Shown piece by piece: positions 49,541-60,310 of a DNA stretch of 64,000 nt. This DNA is from Scalesia atractyloides (lineage: Eukaryota; Streptophyta; Magnoliopsida; Asterales; Asteraceae), in the NCBI GenBank assembly GCA_947069175.1, contig CAMTDV010000012.1, forward strand, positions 34,628,341 through 34,692,340, written 5' to 3'. The translations under genes and the position numbers were made by a program. Every line of letters begins with the position of its first letter. Position 1 is the first letter of the stretch. The notes under the pieces are model-generated. The model searched no databases, was not told where the DNA came from, and saw only the letters and a program-made list of their open reading frames with translations.

Positions 49541-49967
49541 CTGTGTTTTCTATGCGCTGAGTGAGGTTCGAACTCGGGACCTCTCGTATACGTGCACGCA
49601 GCTCTACCAACTGAGCTACGTGTCTAACCCGAAATATTCTTTGTTTTAATTATATTTATATACTAATTAATTTTAAACTTATTTGGTTTTATTAAAAATG
49701 ATTTATATGGCCGAACCGGTTGCAGGGACCCGGAGTCGAACTCGGGTCCTTCGGTTCGAGTGCGCACAGCCCAACCAGTTGGGTTGTGTGTATAATCTGT
49801 TTAACAAATAGATTATATTACTCTTATAAACATCCTGTGACTTGTTCTGATTCAGTTCTAGAAATGTTGGTTTTAATTCTGAAAGTTGGTACGTGTGCGA
49901 TTCAAACTCGGGACGTGCATATTGTATTTGCACACAGTCCACCGCTGGACTGTGTGTCTAACCCAGT
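49541..49967 (-). repeat. Three tRNA-like modules at 166-168 bp period, 5' LTR
   Basis: Same three modules as in the 3' LTR, with the GTGTC landmark (changed to GTGTA in the middle one) at 49620, 49788 and 49954. The A box TAGCTCAGTTGG of the best module is intact here too. The fourth module, plus strand, is at about 50692-50759 with GACCCGGGTTTCGAAACCCG. Confidence 0.75.
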
Positions 49968-50691
49968 TTAATATCCGTTTTTAATTATACTAATACACAT
50001 GTTTTAACTTCATCTTCTTCACTTATCGAATTACCGAACAGTGAAACCGACTGTTTGTTTAATTGACCAACAACGCTTATGATTGATTGAATTGAAGTAG
50101 AAGAAGGAAATTAAGGAATAAGATGTACCAATCACAGAGTGTCTTCTCCAGATTTTCCGGCAAAATTCGTCGGTTCTGTTTTGCGGATTCCGGCCAAGTG
50201 AACTGTTTTAACAGTTTTGATCATTGATTTGAACAATTAAATTATAAATCAAAAGATAGCAAGAAGGTTTAGATGATTTATACCGCTTAGGAGTAAAGTC
50301 TCGGTTTTCCGGTGAAAGTCCGGCGAATGCAGAAAACTCCGGCGACGAGCTTTTGAAGAAATGAAACTTCGGAAACATACGTGGTTCTGAGCGAAATGAT
50401 TTTCAGAGTGTTCAAGCGGGTATTTATAGTGGAAACAGACTGAATTGGGTTTGTATTGAGTCAAGGTTCGCGATTGAAGCTTTTCCGTCGGTTATGACAG
50501 AAATTGATTGCCGGCAACGGTTATAACCGACGTCGACATCAATTTGTGCGGTTCAGTCAAAAGGAATATGGCCAAAATCGCGGATTGCAGGATTTTCCGG
50601 TGATTACGAGTTCTGGCGCGTTGATTACCGGATTTGACTTTCAGTTTTATTATATATGTTATTTGGGTTAGTGTTTATCACAAAAACAGTG

Positions 50692-50759
50692 TGTGGCGGA
50701 GCGGTATGTTGTGTGTTTGGGTTTGTGGGTGACCCGGGTTTCGAAACCCGGCGTCTCCA
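50692..50759 (+). repeat. Fourth tRNA-like module, opposite orientation, 5' LTR
   Basis: Counterpart of 42762-42828. The B-box region reads GGGTTTCGAAACCCG with one extra T relative to the other LTR. Confidence 0.6.
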
Positions 50760-50940
50760 TTTATTTTTTATTCATTATTTATTAGTAATTATAAATTATG
50801 GTTTTTAAATTCTAATATATTTATTAATTATGTATTGTTTAAAATTAATATCAACCATAAATACGCAACGAAATTTATAACTGGATATTTGATTGATAAA
50901 CGAAGCGGGTTTTGAAAACCGTTTTTCGACGAATGTTACA

Positions 50941-50943
<3 letters not shown>

Positions 50944-50998
<55 letters not shown>
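50944..50998. repeat. (TA)n microsatellite
   Basis: About 55 bp of alternating TA between the gypsy element and the next inverted-repeat element. With 40581-40599 it is the microsatellite into which the gypsy element inserted. Confidence 0.95.
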
Positions 50999-50999
<1 letters not shown>

Positions 51000-51001
<2 letters not shown>

Positions 51002-51196
51002 AGGCCTTATCGTACGATCGTACGCGACTGGGAAATCGTATGTTATAAAAAAGGCGCTTGCATATAATCTGCAAAATTGCATGTTGGTTTTTTTTATGAA
51101 ATTGCATGGTGTATGCAAACAATTTCGCATGTTGCTTGTGTATAACAAAATCGCATGTCGAGGCTGAGTCGCGTACGCTTCATACGTTAAGGTCTC
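51000..51196. mobile_element. TA-flanked inverted-repeat element, family 7 (about 0.2 kb)
   Basis: The left end 'agaggccttatcgtacgatc' with 'gtacgcgact' is matched by the reverse complement of the right end 'gagtcgcgtacgcttcatac' with 'gttaaggtctct'. Inner arms also pair ('aaatcgtatgttataa' against 'tataacaaaatcgcatgt'). Flanks are (TA)n on the left and (CT)n-(TA)n on the right. No coding sequence. Confidence 0.7.
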
Positions 51197-51235
51197 TCTC
51201 TTCTCTCTCTCTCTCTCTATATATATATAATATAT

Positions 51236-51598
51236 TTTAAATTAAGGATGGGTTAAAATGCTTGAGTTGTGAGAACTAGACCATCGAAAAGGTTTTTCTG
51301 AATTTTTTTCTCAAAAGTCATAAAAAATCACTTATTTCAACAAAAAAATGTTGCATGCCCATATTTACATGAGGCGTAAAAAAATATGTATCTTCGTACA
51401 AAATTTACACCAACGCGTAAAAAAACTTGCATTAGGTAAAACTACCGACTCGACAATTTTTTTACTTTTTTTACAGATGTGTTTATAATATTTTCATCTA
51501 TGTTTGTGCTAAATAAATTTTTGGCCCAACTCGCGCAGGAAGAAAAAATTCTCACGGTTCTCACAACTCGTGGTGATTGTCATTTGAACCGAGCCCTA
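51236..51598. mobile_element. TA-flanked inverted-repeat element, family 1 copy b
   Basis: Second copy of 34929-35305: the same order of words ('aaaagtcataaaaaatcact', 'aaatttacaccaacgcgtaa', 'aaaactaccgactcgacaa', 'ggcccaactcgcgcaggaag', 'ttctcacaactcgtggtg'). Flanked by (CT)n-(TA)n on the left (51194-51229) and (CA)n-(TA)n on the right (51597-51676), just as copy a has CT, TA and GT tracts. Confidence 0.75.
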
Positions 51599-51614
51599 CA
51601 CACACACACCACAC

Positions 51615-51676
<62 letters not shown>
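51597..51676. repeat. (CA)n-(TA)n microsatellite
   Basis: A CA tract passing into imperfect TA. The frames read across it are artefacts. Confidence 0.95.
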
Positions 51677-51842
51677 AGGGAAAGGTTTTACGGAGACCAC
51701 TAAATATTGCGAGAACACAATGAATCACCCCTTTTTTCAATCATAAAACCAAGAAAGTAAATGAAAATAGTACAAATGTAAGATTTGTTGTTTCTCATAC
51801 TAGAATTAAAAAAATATGATTTTTTTGTTTTTATATAACCTA
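51677..51842. other. TA-adjacent segment interrupted by the solo LTR
   Basis: Starts 'agggaaaggttttacggaga' right after a (TA)n tract, in the style of the other TA-flanked elements. It is broken by the solo LTR and appears to resume at 54446-54547 up to (GT)n-(TA)n at 54528-54556. The short 'acctacacata' words around the junction are internally repeated. A matching inverted end was not found, so the element is tentative. Confidence 0.35.
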
Positions 51843-52027
51843 TGTAACATCCGTCGAAAAACGGGTTTCCAAACCCGCTTCGTTTATTAATCGAATATCA
51901 AGTTATAAAATTTCGTTGCGTAATTATGATTAATTTTAATTTTTAAACAATACATAATTAATAAACAATTTAGAATTTAAAAACTAATTATTAAAAAGTA
52001 AAAATAAAGTAAATAAAAAAGAAAATA

Positions 52028-52095
52028 GGCTGCCGGGTTTCGAACCCGGGTCAGCCGGAAGAAACAACCAACACACATCTCACCACTCCGCCACT
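52028..52095 (-). repeat. Fourth tRNA-like module in the solo LTR
   Basis: On the minus strand: 'AGTGGCGGAGTGGTGAGATG' then 'GACCCGGGTTCGAAACCCGG', the clearest B box of the three LTR copies. Orientation relative to the LTR is the same as in the full element (antisense). Confidence 0.65.
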
Positions 52096-52955
52096 TGACT
52101 TGTTTGTTGATATAATGAAACAATTAATACTTATATTGAAACTCTAAATCAAACCCAGTGAATCAGCGCGCCCAATTCGCACTCGCTAGGAAATACCGAC
52201 GATTTCGCCAATTATTGACGGTTTCCTTTGACTAAACGCATGTATTAGCATCGACGTCGTTATAACCGATGTCTAATCCCGCGATCTCAGTCATAACCGC
52301 CGGAGAAAGTCTTAACCACGAATCAAGACTAAATTCAGACCCAATTCATCTTGATTCTTCCCTATAAATACACACCCAAGTCTCTGGAAATCTTTTCGCT
52401 CAAAATCGCACAATTTCTCGAAGCAATTACACTCGCCGGAGATATTCTGCAATTGCCGGACATTCGCCGGAAAACGGAGACATACATCAAATCGGTAAAT
52501 TTCTCGACTCTTTCGTTTTCAATCCATTGTTAGACTTATACTAACTTCAATCCATCAACCAGAATCAATCCCAGACGACGTTGCCGGATATTCTGCACTC
52601 GCCGGAAAGATTCTGGGATTTCCCGAAATCACGCTGTGAATCGGTACAATCATCTAAACCCTCTGATAATCCTTGTTTGTAACTCAATTTCACAACTCAT
52701 CGATCAAAACTGTTAATTGATTCATCCAGACGGAATTCACAAATCAGAGCCGACGACCATTGCCGGAGTTCTGAGAAAATCAGTCTGTTCGGTACATTCG
52801 ATTCCTTAACTCTTTTTATCCATTACAATTCAATCAATAAAATGTTCGACGAACGATTTTAACAAGAACAGTCGAATATCGTTGTTCTGTGTCTTTGAAT
52901 GAAGAAGACGAAGTCGACGTTGTGTATAAGTATAATATAAATTGAATATTAAACC

Positions 52956-53365
52956 GGGTTAGACACACAGTCCAGCGGTGGACTGTGTGAAAACACACAG
53001 CGCACGTCCCGAGTTCGAATCTTACAAACGCACCGGCTTTCCGAATTAAAACCAATTTTTTTAAACTGAATCAGAGTAGGTCCCAGGATGTTTTTAAGAT
53101 TAATATAAACTGTAAGTTTAACAGATAAGACACACAGCCCAACTGGTTGGGCTGTGCGCTTACAAACCAAAGGACCCGAGTTCGATCCGGTTTCCCTGCA
53201 ACCGGTTCAACCATTTAAATTCTTTTAATATAAACCAAATAAATTAAACATTTAATTAGTATATATATATAATTAAAACATAGAATATTTCGGGTTAGAC
53301 ACGTAGCTCAGTTGGTAGAGCTGCGTGCACGCGTACGGAGGTCACAAGTTCGAACCTCACTCAGT
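52956..53365 (+). repeat. Three tRNA-like modules at 167-169 bp period in the solo LTR
   Basis: The GACAC landmark falls at 52962, 53129 and 53298. Modules: 'GGGTTAGACACACAGTCCAG' with B box GAGTTCGAATC; 'AAGACACACAGCCCAACTGG' with B box GAGTTCGATCC; 'GGGTTAGACACGTAGCTCAG' with A box TAGCTCAGTTGG and B box AAGTTCGAACC. Order, spacing and LTR-sense orientation equal those in the full element despite clear divergence of the AT-rich spacers. Confidence 0.75.
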
Positions 53366-54445
53366 GCACTTACACCACAGTCCGACCGGTCACACGGTCA
53401 ACGGTCAACCAAAAAGTCAATTTTTTTATTTTTTTATTTATTTATTTAATTTAAAAATCAATTAAAAATACTTAAAAATAATATTTTTAAAGTTAGAAAA
53501 TGACCTTAAACTCACAAAATAAATCTAAAAATCCTATTAATAAAATCCACTTATTTACCGAACCATTTCGTTATTATTTTAGGTTAGTTATTTCTCGTCG
53601 ATCAAATCTCCAAACTCGTGCGCATTCAACATCATCAAACGAACGCACCCAATGTGAGTGAATCTCTACAAATTCCCCGTTTTAATCACATTTTGGGTGT
53701 ATCATGTGTCGCTTATTATTTATTACATTTAAACACTTGTGCATCCATCATATCCATGATCAAATGTGTATCCAATAGGTATCAATTGTTTGTGTGGTTA
53801 ATGTTTAGCTTAAATTTATCATTTTCAGTACATACATCATCATAGGCTCGTCTGTTCCCCATTACCTATGAGCGGAACTGTTCCCCATTACCTATGAGCC
53901 GAACGTGGCGTTGCCAACATATGATCGGCTCCGTTTGATTGAGCCTTGATCACACATACATCATCATAGGCCGTCCGTTCCCCATTACCTATGAGCGGAA
54001 CGTGACGTTGCCAACATATACATAATCATTCATGTCATATACTCATGCAAGGTGGTTTGTTATTGTTTGTTTGATTACATACGTTTGCTCACATATGACT
54101 ATTGCACAATTTTTCCATATTAAATACAATAAGAAATCAATATCAAATGTTTTTAACAAGGTTCACTCGCCAACTTTTGTTGACCCAAAATTCCCCATTT
54201 TTACACATGATACAGGTGATCCAGTTGCAGCAAGAAACATATAGGACGGCCTAGAAGAATAAATCAGTTTAGGCTTTGGATTGTTTACTTAGTTACTTTT
54301 TCCTTGTAATTGTATGAACTTATTTGGAATATTGAAGTTGTAATTTGAATTTAATAAATATGAAACATTTTAGTAAACATCATGAGCTTTGGTGATAACT
54401 CAATTATGCCCCGACTCTTATTCCGCTGCGGGTCGGGGTGTGACA

Positions 54446-56111
54446 ACCTACACATATATAGATTATGTGTAGGTTAAATTACTAACATGTAAGTAGGATA
54501 TGTGTAGGTAAAAATATGTGGGTTATTTGTGTGTGTGTGTGTGTGTATATATATAATACACATATTAATGTAAGAAACATAAAATCTAAAAAGTAAGAAC
54601 CTTAAGTCCCAAAATTTAGTGATTTAGAGTTATTCTTTTTGTTATCTCAATAGTTAGTGTTTTGTAATGATCCTGATCCTTAAATTGAGAAAGACATGTA
54701 TGAGACCATGATTCTCTCCTACACATCTATAGAATTTAATATGTCTGACCAATGTAAAACACATGTTGATTGTTATACCAAGTGTTTATATCATTCTAGT
54801 ACGGAAACGAACCAAAATGATATTGGCTGAAATCCTGCCTTGAAGCTTGATGAATCCCACTAGTTGTAGTCATATTTTAATGGAGGCACATAGACAAAAG
54901 GAGAGGAGACATCCTCGAATGGTCACTTACTAGAACGCAATATCTAGCATTTGAAATCACATACTTATTTGGAAGAAGAGTCTCTAGGATCATTCATATT
55001 TACAACACGTTTAAACTACCAAATAGGGCCGCTTACACATACATTGAAAAGTTGTATAGTAAACAAGAACATGGCCCCGTTTGAGAAAAATGCGTGTCAA
55101 AAATTGTCATAATTGTTCAAATCTATATGTCAAAATTGCTTAAATCTAACCAAGAATACGGATAACCATATTTGATTTTGATAGAGTAGATGATCAAAAC
55201 TAACCTTAATGTTAGGATCGGGGATCAGTTAATTACAATAAACTAATACCCTAAATTAATTTTACTTGTTACGCAACAAAATCAAATGATCAATAGATTC
55301 ATATATATTTGTTTCATCATCGGCTCATCGTAAATTAAACAATAATCGAAGAAAAATCTACGTTAATCAACTCAACATAAAACATTCAGAAATCATTAAG
55401 GGTGTTCTTTATTCGGTTTAAAACCAAATAAACCGAAATCGAAAAAACTTAATCCAATTCTAATATGGTTATACACTTTCTAAACGAGACCAAATAACCA
55501 AATTGGTTTTGGGTTTGGTTATTAATTACACATATTTTGAATTTCATTTTAAACGATGTAGGCCTAGTTTGCAAATTTTCTATTAGACCATTGGTACTGG
55601 TTTCATTAAAACTGGTGTTATGTCACTACCACATATACAGAGTGGTTTCACTTTTCACGCTCACTAAATGTGTGTAATGGTGTCTCATTAGTGTTCTACT
55701 GTTTTTTAAAAGAATAGTGATTTGAAAGGTTTTGATTGGGTGAAAATACTACTTCCACACACATCTTTGCCCATGTTAGTGATTTGCCCCATCATTACAC
55801 CCCTTACAGCCCAAGGGCGGTGTTCTACGCCTATATTAGGTAAGGTGACAAAAAGCATAAGCCCAATACGCATTATCTTATATGTAGGATTAGTAGCTCA
55901 CTTTTAAATCAAATAGCCCAAGAGGCGATAGCCAATGGGACGACATGACACACATTAGTGGTGCACAAAAAACCCGAACCTGATAAAAAAATCTGAAACC
56001 ATGGTTTTTTATACCAGCTGGGAATTGGGTACTTGAACCCCTACCCGACCTTACCCACAAGCATAGGTGCACATGGGGTATGCATTTGAATACAAAAAGT
56101 CGTACTAGAAC
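54446..56111. other. Unassigned intergenic DNA
   Basis: AT-rich, no gene recognised. Words near 55400-55510 ('ccaaataaaccgaaat', 'ggttttgggtttggtta') resemble dispersed low-copy plant repeats and recur near 61080-61160. Confidence 0.4.
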
Positions 56112-58025
56112 TGTCACACCCCAACCGATGGCGGAAACATCGGGACGGGATGAAATAGATTGCTCGAGACTTCAAAACGCTAAAATATGACAAGTAATTT
56201 TAAATAATAAGATTCCATTTCATTGATTGAGTAACAAGTACATAGTTTCAAATTTGAAGAAAACATCATGACAACAAAATACAAATACAACAACTTCCTA
56301 ATGCATTCTAGGTGAGTATCTAAGTCGTCCTACTTGATTCCATGAGTCTCATCATTGATACCAACCTGCAATACATGTTAAAGTATAGTTCAATACACAA
56401 GGCATTGGCGAGCATACAAGTTTAAATAAATAACATAGTATAAAGTTTTAAACGAATCCTTATGCATCAATGTCTATTCTCGGGCTAACATGCAATATAC
56501 GAGCATATGAATATATTAGTCAATCCAAAGTTTACCGCAAGCGTAATCTAATCATAGCAAAGAAAAGACCGTATATGTTTAACTTAACATGACCTCACGA
56601 ATAGGGGCGGTGCATTACTCCTATAGCGTTATACATGTTAAGGGAGGCTTGATCAAAGTTAATGACCGAGTATGAGAATTCAGTATAAGCATGTGTGATT
56701 TCAAATTTAGCACACGGAGCATGTATAAAGACTGTTTTGTGATTTACGAATAAGCATGTTTGTGTGAATTGATATAGTACATGTATTGCACCCAAATGTG
56801 TAAAAGTAAAATGGGTTCGAGTATACTCACAATTTTGCGAGCTTCCTAGTATTCTGTGCGTAGAGTGTTCAAGTGATGCAACCCAAAGTTACCCTACATG
56901 GGGTAAACAGGTGGGCATGAGTATATTGAGTCAGACGATAGATCCAGATTTTGAAGTAGAAAGTATGGGACGAAAACGGGAAAAATGCCACTTCGTGCAA
57001 AGTGACAGTCCACTTTGTGAAGTGACAGTCCACTTCGTACGAAAGGTCTGGTTTGTAACGTTTTAAATCTTTTTGCACCCATTTCGACACTAATTTTCGT
57101 GAACAGGGTATTGGCAATGAGGTTGAACAGTCCAGGATCATAATACTTAATCAAGAAGGGATTAAGATTCTGTTATTAAGAAAATACGAAAATTTATGTC
57201 TAGTTTTAAGTATATAGATACTCAAGTTGGTCATAGATGTCAAGCATTGAGATATCAAATCTCGTTATATGATTCACCAAAGCACAAGGGTGCAATAACC
57301 CGGTTGGTCATGAACGTATAGAAAGTAAATGCAAAATGTTCAAGTGAGGTGTGGAACTTAATTCAGGTAGCCAAAGCTCCCAACATTTTCACTAGCTAGA
57401 ACACTAATCCAATCATATGAGGATGATGAACTAGGTTAGCTTACAACACTTGGTACAAAGAAGAAGATAAGTTATAAAGTGTTAGTGAGTTAGACTCACT
57501 TAGAATAAGATGGTTTTGTCGAGGATCCAGAAATTCGAGAGTGAGAGTGAACGGAAGGTTAGATGTGGTGAAGTGCGTCTATATTTATAGGAAAACGGAT
57601 GCCAACTCCGCTTCGTGCGAAGTGTGCCACTTTGTGCGAAGCGGGCTCCACTTCGTGCGAAAGGGTCACACTTCGTGCGAGGTGGGTTCAACTCGTACGA
57701 AGGGGTCAGTTGATGCCGGTTTTACGTGTTTTAGCCGATTTTAATTATTTTGAGCTTGCATATTGATGTATAAGTGTAATCGTACATAAAACTGAGTATT
57801 TGAATATTCAAAGTATGAATCTCTTGCATAGAATCACGTATTCAAGATTGTAACGTATAGCTTAAGTATGTAACATGTGTAAGTATCAAATAAGTTTCCA
57901 TTATGATCATGATCTCAGAGTACAAAGGTTAAAAATGAAAGGTACGATTACGATACAAGTTTCCAAAAATAGAATTTCAGCAACACTTTCTAAATAGGGA
58001 AAGTACATGAATACAAGGCGTTACA
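56112..58025 (-). mobile_element. Solo LTR, gypsy type, family 2 (intergenic copy)
   Basis: 1914 bp. In LTR sense (minus strand) it starts TGTAACGCCTTG and ends GGTTGGGGTGTGACA; flanks are AGAAC (56107-56111) and GGAAC (58026-58030), a 5-bp duplication with one change. It matches 29002-30872 end to end in the other orientation. CACTTCGTGCGAAGTG-type palindromes are clustered at 56990-57047 and 57605-57706. Frames across it are chance. Confidence 0.85.
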
Positions 58026-59330
58026 GGAACCGAACCCAATCCATACCTAATTACTCCCAAAAACCAATTTCACGTCCATTCTCGAAACCAATACCCGATA
58101 TATTAACTTATGTTATTTTGTTTTTTAAACTTTCAGTCTTTCTAATACTTTTTCTTTCTAATACACATGCACTTTTATGTTACTTACTAGTAATATGACA
58201 TGTACGCAATGTGTCACAAGCCTGTTGCAAACATCAAATAGATTAGTTCAAGCGTTATGTGAAGCATTAACCATATGAAATTACGTGTTGTAACCTATAT
58301 AAGCATTGTGGTTGAATCAAAGAGTAAAATAAATTAAACTTATACCATACAAAAGAAACAAAATCAAATCCAGGTTGGTTTGTTTAGTTGGCGTTAAAAC
58401 ATACGGTAACTTGAATTAATACCGTCAAATTAAAACATATTAGCGGTCAAGCAAAACGTAGGCTAAATCAAATTTATACAGTCTATGTGAGCCATCTCAT
58501 ACGTAGGAAACATAGAAAATACGAAAGCATACACCCAATTTACGTGGAAACACAGACAAACTCGAATTTATACGAAAAAGTATACCGGATTTATGTCTAA
58601 ATTTAGACAAACTCGAATTTCGTACTGATTATGCGGCATGATTATGTATAGATTATTATCAACTCTTTAACGTTAAAATGTAGACCAAATCGAATTTTAT
58701 CAATGAATGAAAATGTATTATATTTGACCCGACTCGTTTTCAAACAAAAATTTCATCGAAACGTACATAAAAAGTAAGCATGAAAAAGTATTATATTTGA
58801 TTCGATTGATTTTCAAACAAAAGTTTCCTCGAAACGTAGAACAACTCGAATTTATAGCAACATGTACACAAAAATATACACGCAACAAGTTTTTTTTACA
58901 AGTTTTTTTTTTAAGTTAACAAATGAAGGTAATGAGGACAAATCAGTTTATATATACTCTCGAGGAGGTACAATGGCATTTTATGAAGTTCAAAAAAAGT
59001 TAAAGATTTAAAAATGACTATTACTAACGAATGTGGTAATAGGAGTAAAAATAAGAGTTGACAAAAGTTAGAGATAAGATGAAACTGACAAAAATTGGCG
59101 GCAAATATGAAAATTGCACTGAGATATACTATTTTAAGATTTTATAGAATCTATATTTAATATATTGATTTTGAAGTGGTGATGCAAATAAAGAAAATTT
59201 ACTGTATAAGAGTAAAGAAGTGTACGAAGTGTAGAGGAGAAGTTTGACTCTTAATTTGAAAGATCAATGTTTGAGATTAAGCGGTCCTCAAATTTAGAAT
59301 TCACAAGCTTAAAACAAGGACAAATATGGG
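58026..59330. other. Unassigned DNA with short dispersed repeats
   Basis: No gene. At about 58500-58880 related words recur ('aactcgaatttatac', 'tattatatttgac-cgact', 'caaacaaaa-tttc-tcgaaacg'), in the manner of subterminal repeats of a DNA transposon, but no ends were identified. Confidence 0.4.
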
Positions 59331-59339
59331 GAAAAGTGC

Positions 59340-60310
59340 AAATCAGGAAAATCAATATTGTTGACTCATAAACCACTTGCCCTTGATTTTTAAACCACTA
59401 TAACTTTTCATAGGTTAATATTTCTTTTAGATTACATCGTATTAACGAGCATTTTATTCTCTTTAATTTGAGCATCATATTTCTATGGTTTTCTTAAAAA
59501 CAAATTACAAGATTTTGAATACTAATTACATGATTTTGTGATTTTGAATACATAGTGACACATGATTATATGATTTTGAATATAAGATTTTGAATACCCA
59601 TTACGTGATTACATTATTTTATTATAGTATATTATGTGAACCCCAGTAAGCGATTACGTAATTATGTAGTCACGTAATAATACACATTTCGTAATTACGT
59701 GATTTCATTATAGTATTTTATGTAAAAACCACACTGAGTAATTACGTAAAAACAAAAACATGTAATACATGATATTCCATATGGAATACCTTATATTTTA
59801 GGTCTACTCACATATTATGGATAAATTATATACAAAACATTAGTCTAATCAACCTATAATAACCACATAATATCGTATATTAGAGATTTATCACATAATA
59901 AAACATAAACAATCAAGTTCTTATTATTAAATGTGTAATCACATCGTAAGCATAGTTGTAATAACATCAGTTATAACAGATCATATTGACTGTGTAATCA
60001 AGTAATGGATTTATATTGAATGTGTAATCACATAATGGTTTATGTTGAATGTTTAATCACGTAATGAATAATCGAAATAACATAGTCATATGCTGGATAT
60101 TCAAAATCACGTAATCGACTAATGAGTATTCAAAATCTTATAATGTTTATAAGAAAACTATAGCAATAGGCTGCTCGAATTAAAGAGAATGGTATTCTCG
60201 TTAATACGATATAATTTTTTTAAATATGAACATATAAAAAGTTATAATCGTTTGAAAATAAGGAAGATGTTCTCTTGAGAAATGATCAAAATAGTTTTGC
60301 TCTCAATTAC
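59340..60310. mobile_element. Foldback/MITE-type element of about 1 kb
   Basis: The left arm (about 59385-59535: 'actataacttttcataggtt', 'tatcgtattaacgagca' with one change, 'attctctttaatttgagca', 'tatggttttcttaaaaac', 'aagattttgaatac') is matched in inverse order by about 60105-60260. The interior is a field of 'gattacgtaat' and 'cacgtaatg' words in both orientations. No coding sequence. Confidence 0.65.

Larger units (their letters stand above)
40600..50940 (-). mobile_element. Full-length Ty3/gypsy (chromovirus-type) LTR retrotransposon
   Basis: 10,341 bp, read on the minus strand. It has two 2.4-kb LTRs (40600-43010 and 48525-50940) beginning TGTAACATTC and ending GGTGTGACA in element sense, a primer-binding site complementary to tRNA-iMet, gag-protease, RT-RNase H-integrase and a polypurine tract. 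It sits inside a TA microsatellite: left flank ATATA, right flank ATTTA then (TA)n, so a target duplication cannot be judged. The LTRs differ at scattered sites but are closely similar, so the insertion is fairly recent. Gag-pol carries a nonsense codon and several frameshifts, so it is not autonomous now. The order PR-RT-RH-IN and the IN tail point to the chromovirus side of Ty3/gypsy, probably Tekay/Del-like (inference). Confidence 0.92.
48525..50940 (-). repeat. 5' LTR of the gypsy element (2416 bp)
   Basis: Matches 40600-43010 along its full length with scattered substitutions and small indels (for example one extra copy of 'gatacacattt' near 49094). Same TG...CA ends. Confidence 0.92.
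51843..54445 (+). mobile_element. Solo LTR of the same gypsy family (diverged subfamily)
   Basis: 2603 bp, starting TGTAACATCCGTCG and ending GGTCGGGGTGTGACA, flanked by a perfect 5-bp duplication ACCTA (51838-51842 and 54446-54450). It is homologous along its length to the LTRs of the full element but in opposite orientation and clearly diverged. It was left by recombination between two LTRs. At 53845-54015 a 24-bp word (TTCCCCATTACCTATGAGC) is repeated three times. Confidence 0.92.

Noticed and set aside
41773..49971. Pairs of similar 61-83 codon frames repeated at about 41.8 and 49.7 kb, and at 42.3 and 50.2 kb, that might look like a small gene family
   Set aside because: They are the same positions of the two LTRs of one element, and the openness in part reflects the tRNA-like modules.
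50936..51703. Frames across (TA)n, (CT)n and (CA)n tracts
   Set aside because: The translations are dipeptide repeats or short flank sequence; these are microsatellites and MITE ends.
41621..53365. Functional tRNA genes in the gypsy LTRs
   Set aside because: A and B boxes are recognisable, but acceptor stems do not pair well and anticodon arms are not convincing; called tRNA-like modules only.
53845..54015. Repeated TTCCCCATTACCTATGAGC word as a regulatory array
   Set aside because: It is only a three-copy local duplication in one solo LTR; the full element's LTRs have a single 'gtctcccacggggaactgatggg' region there.
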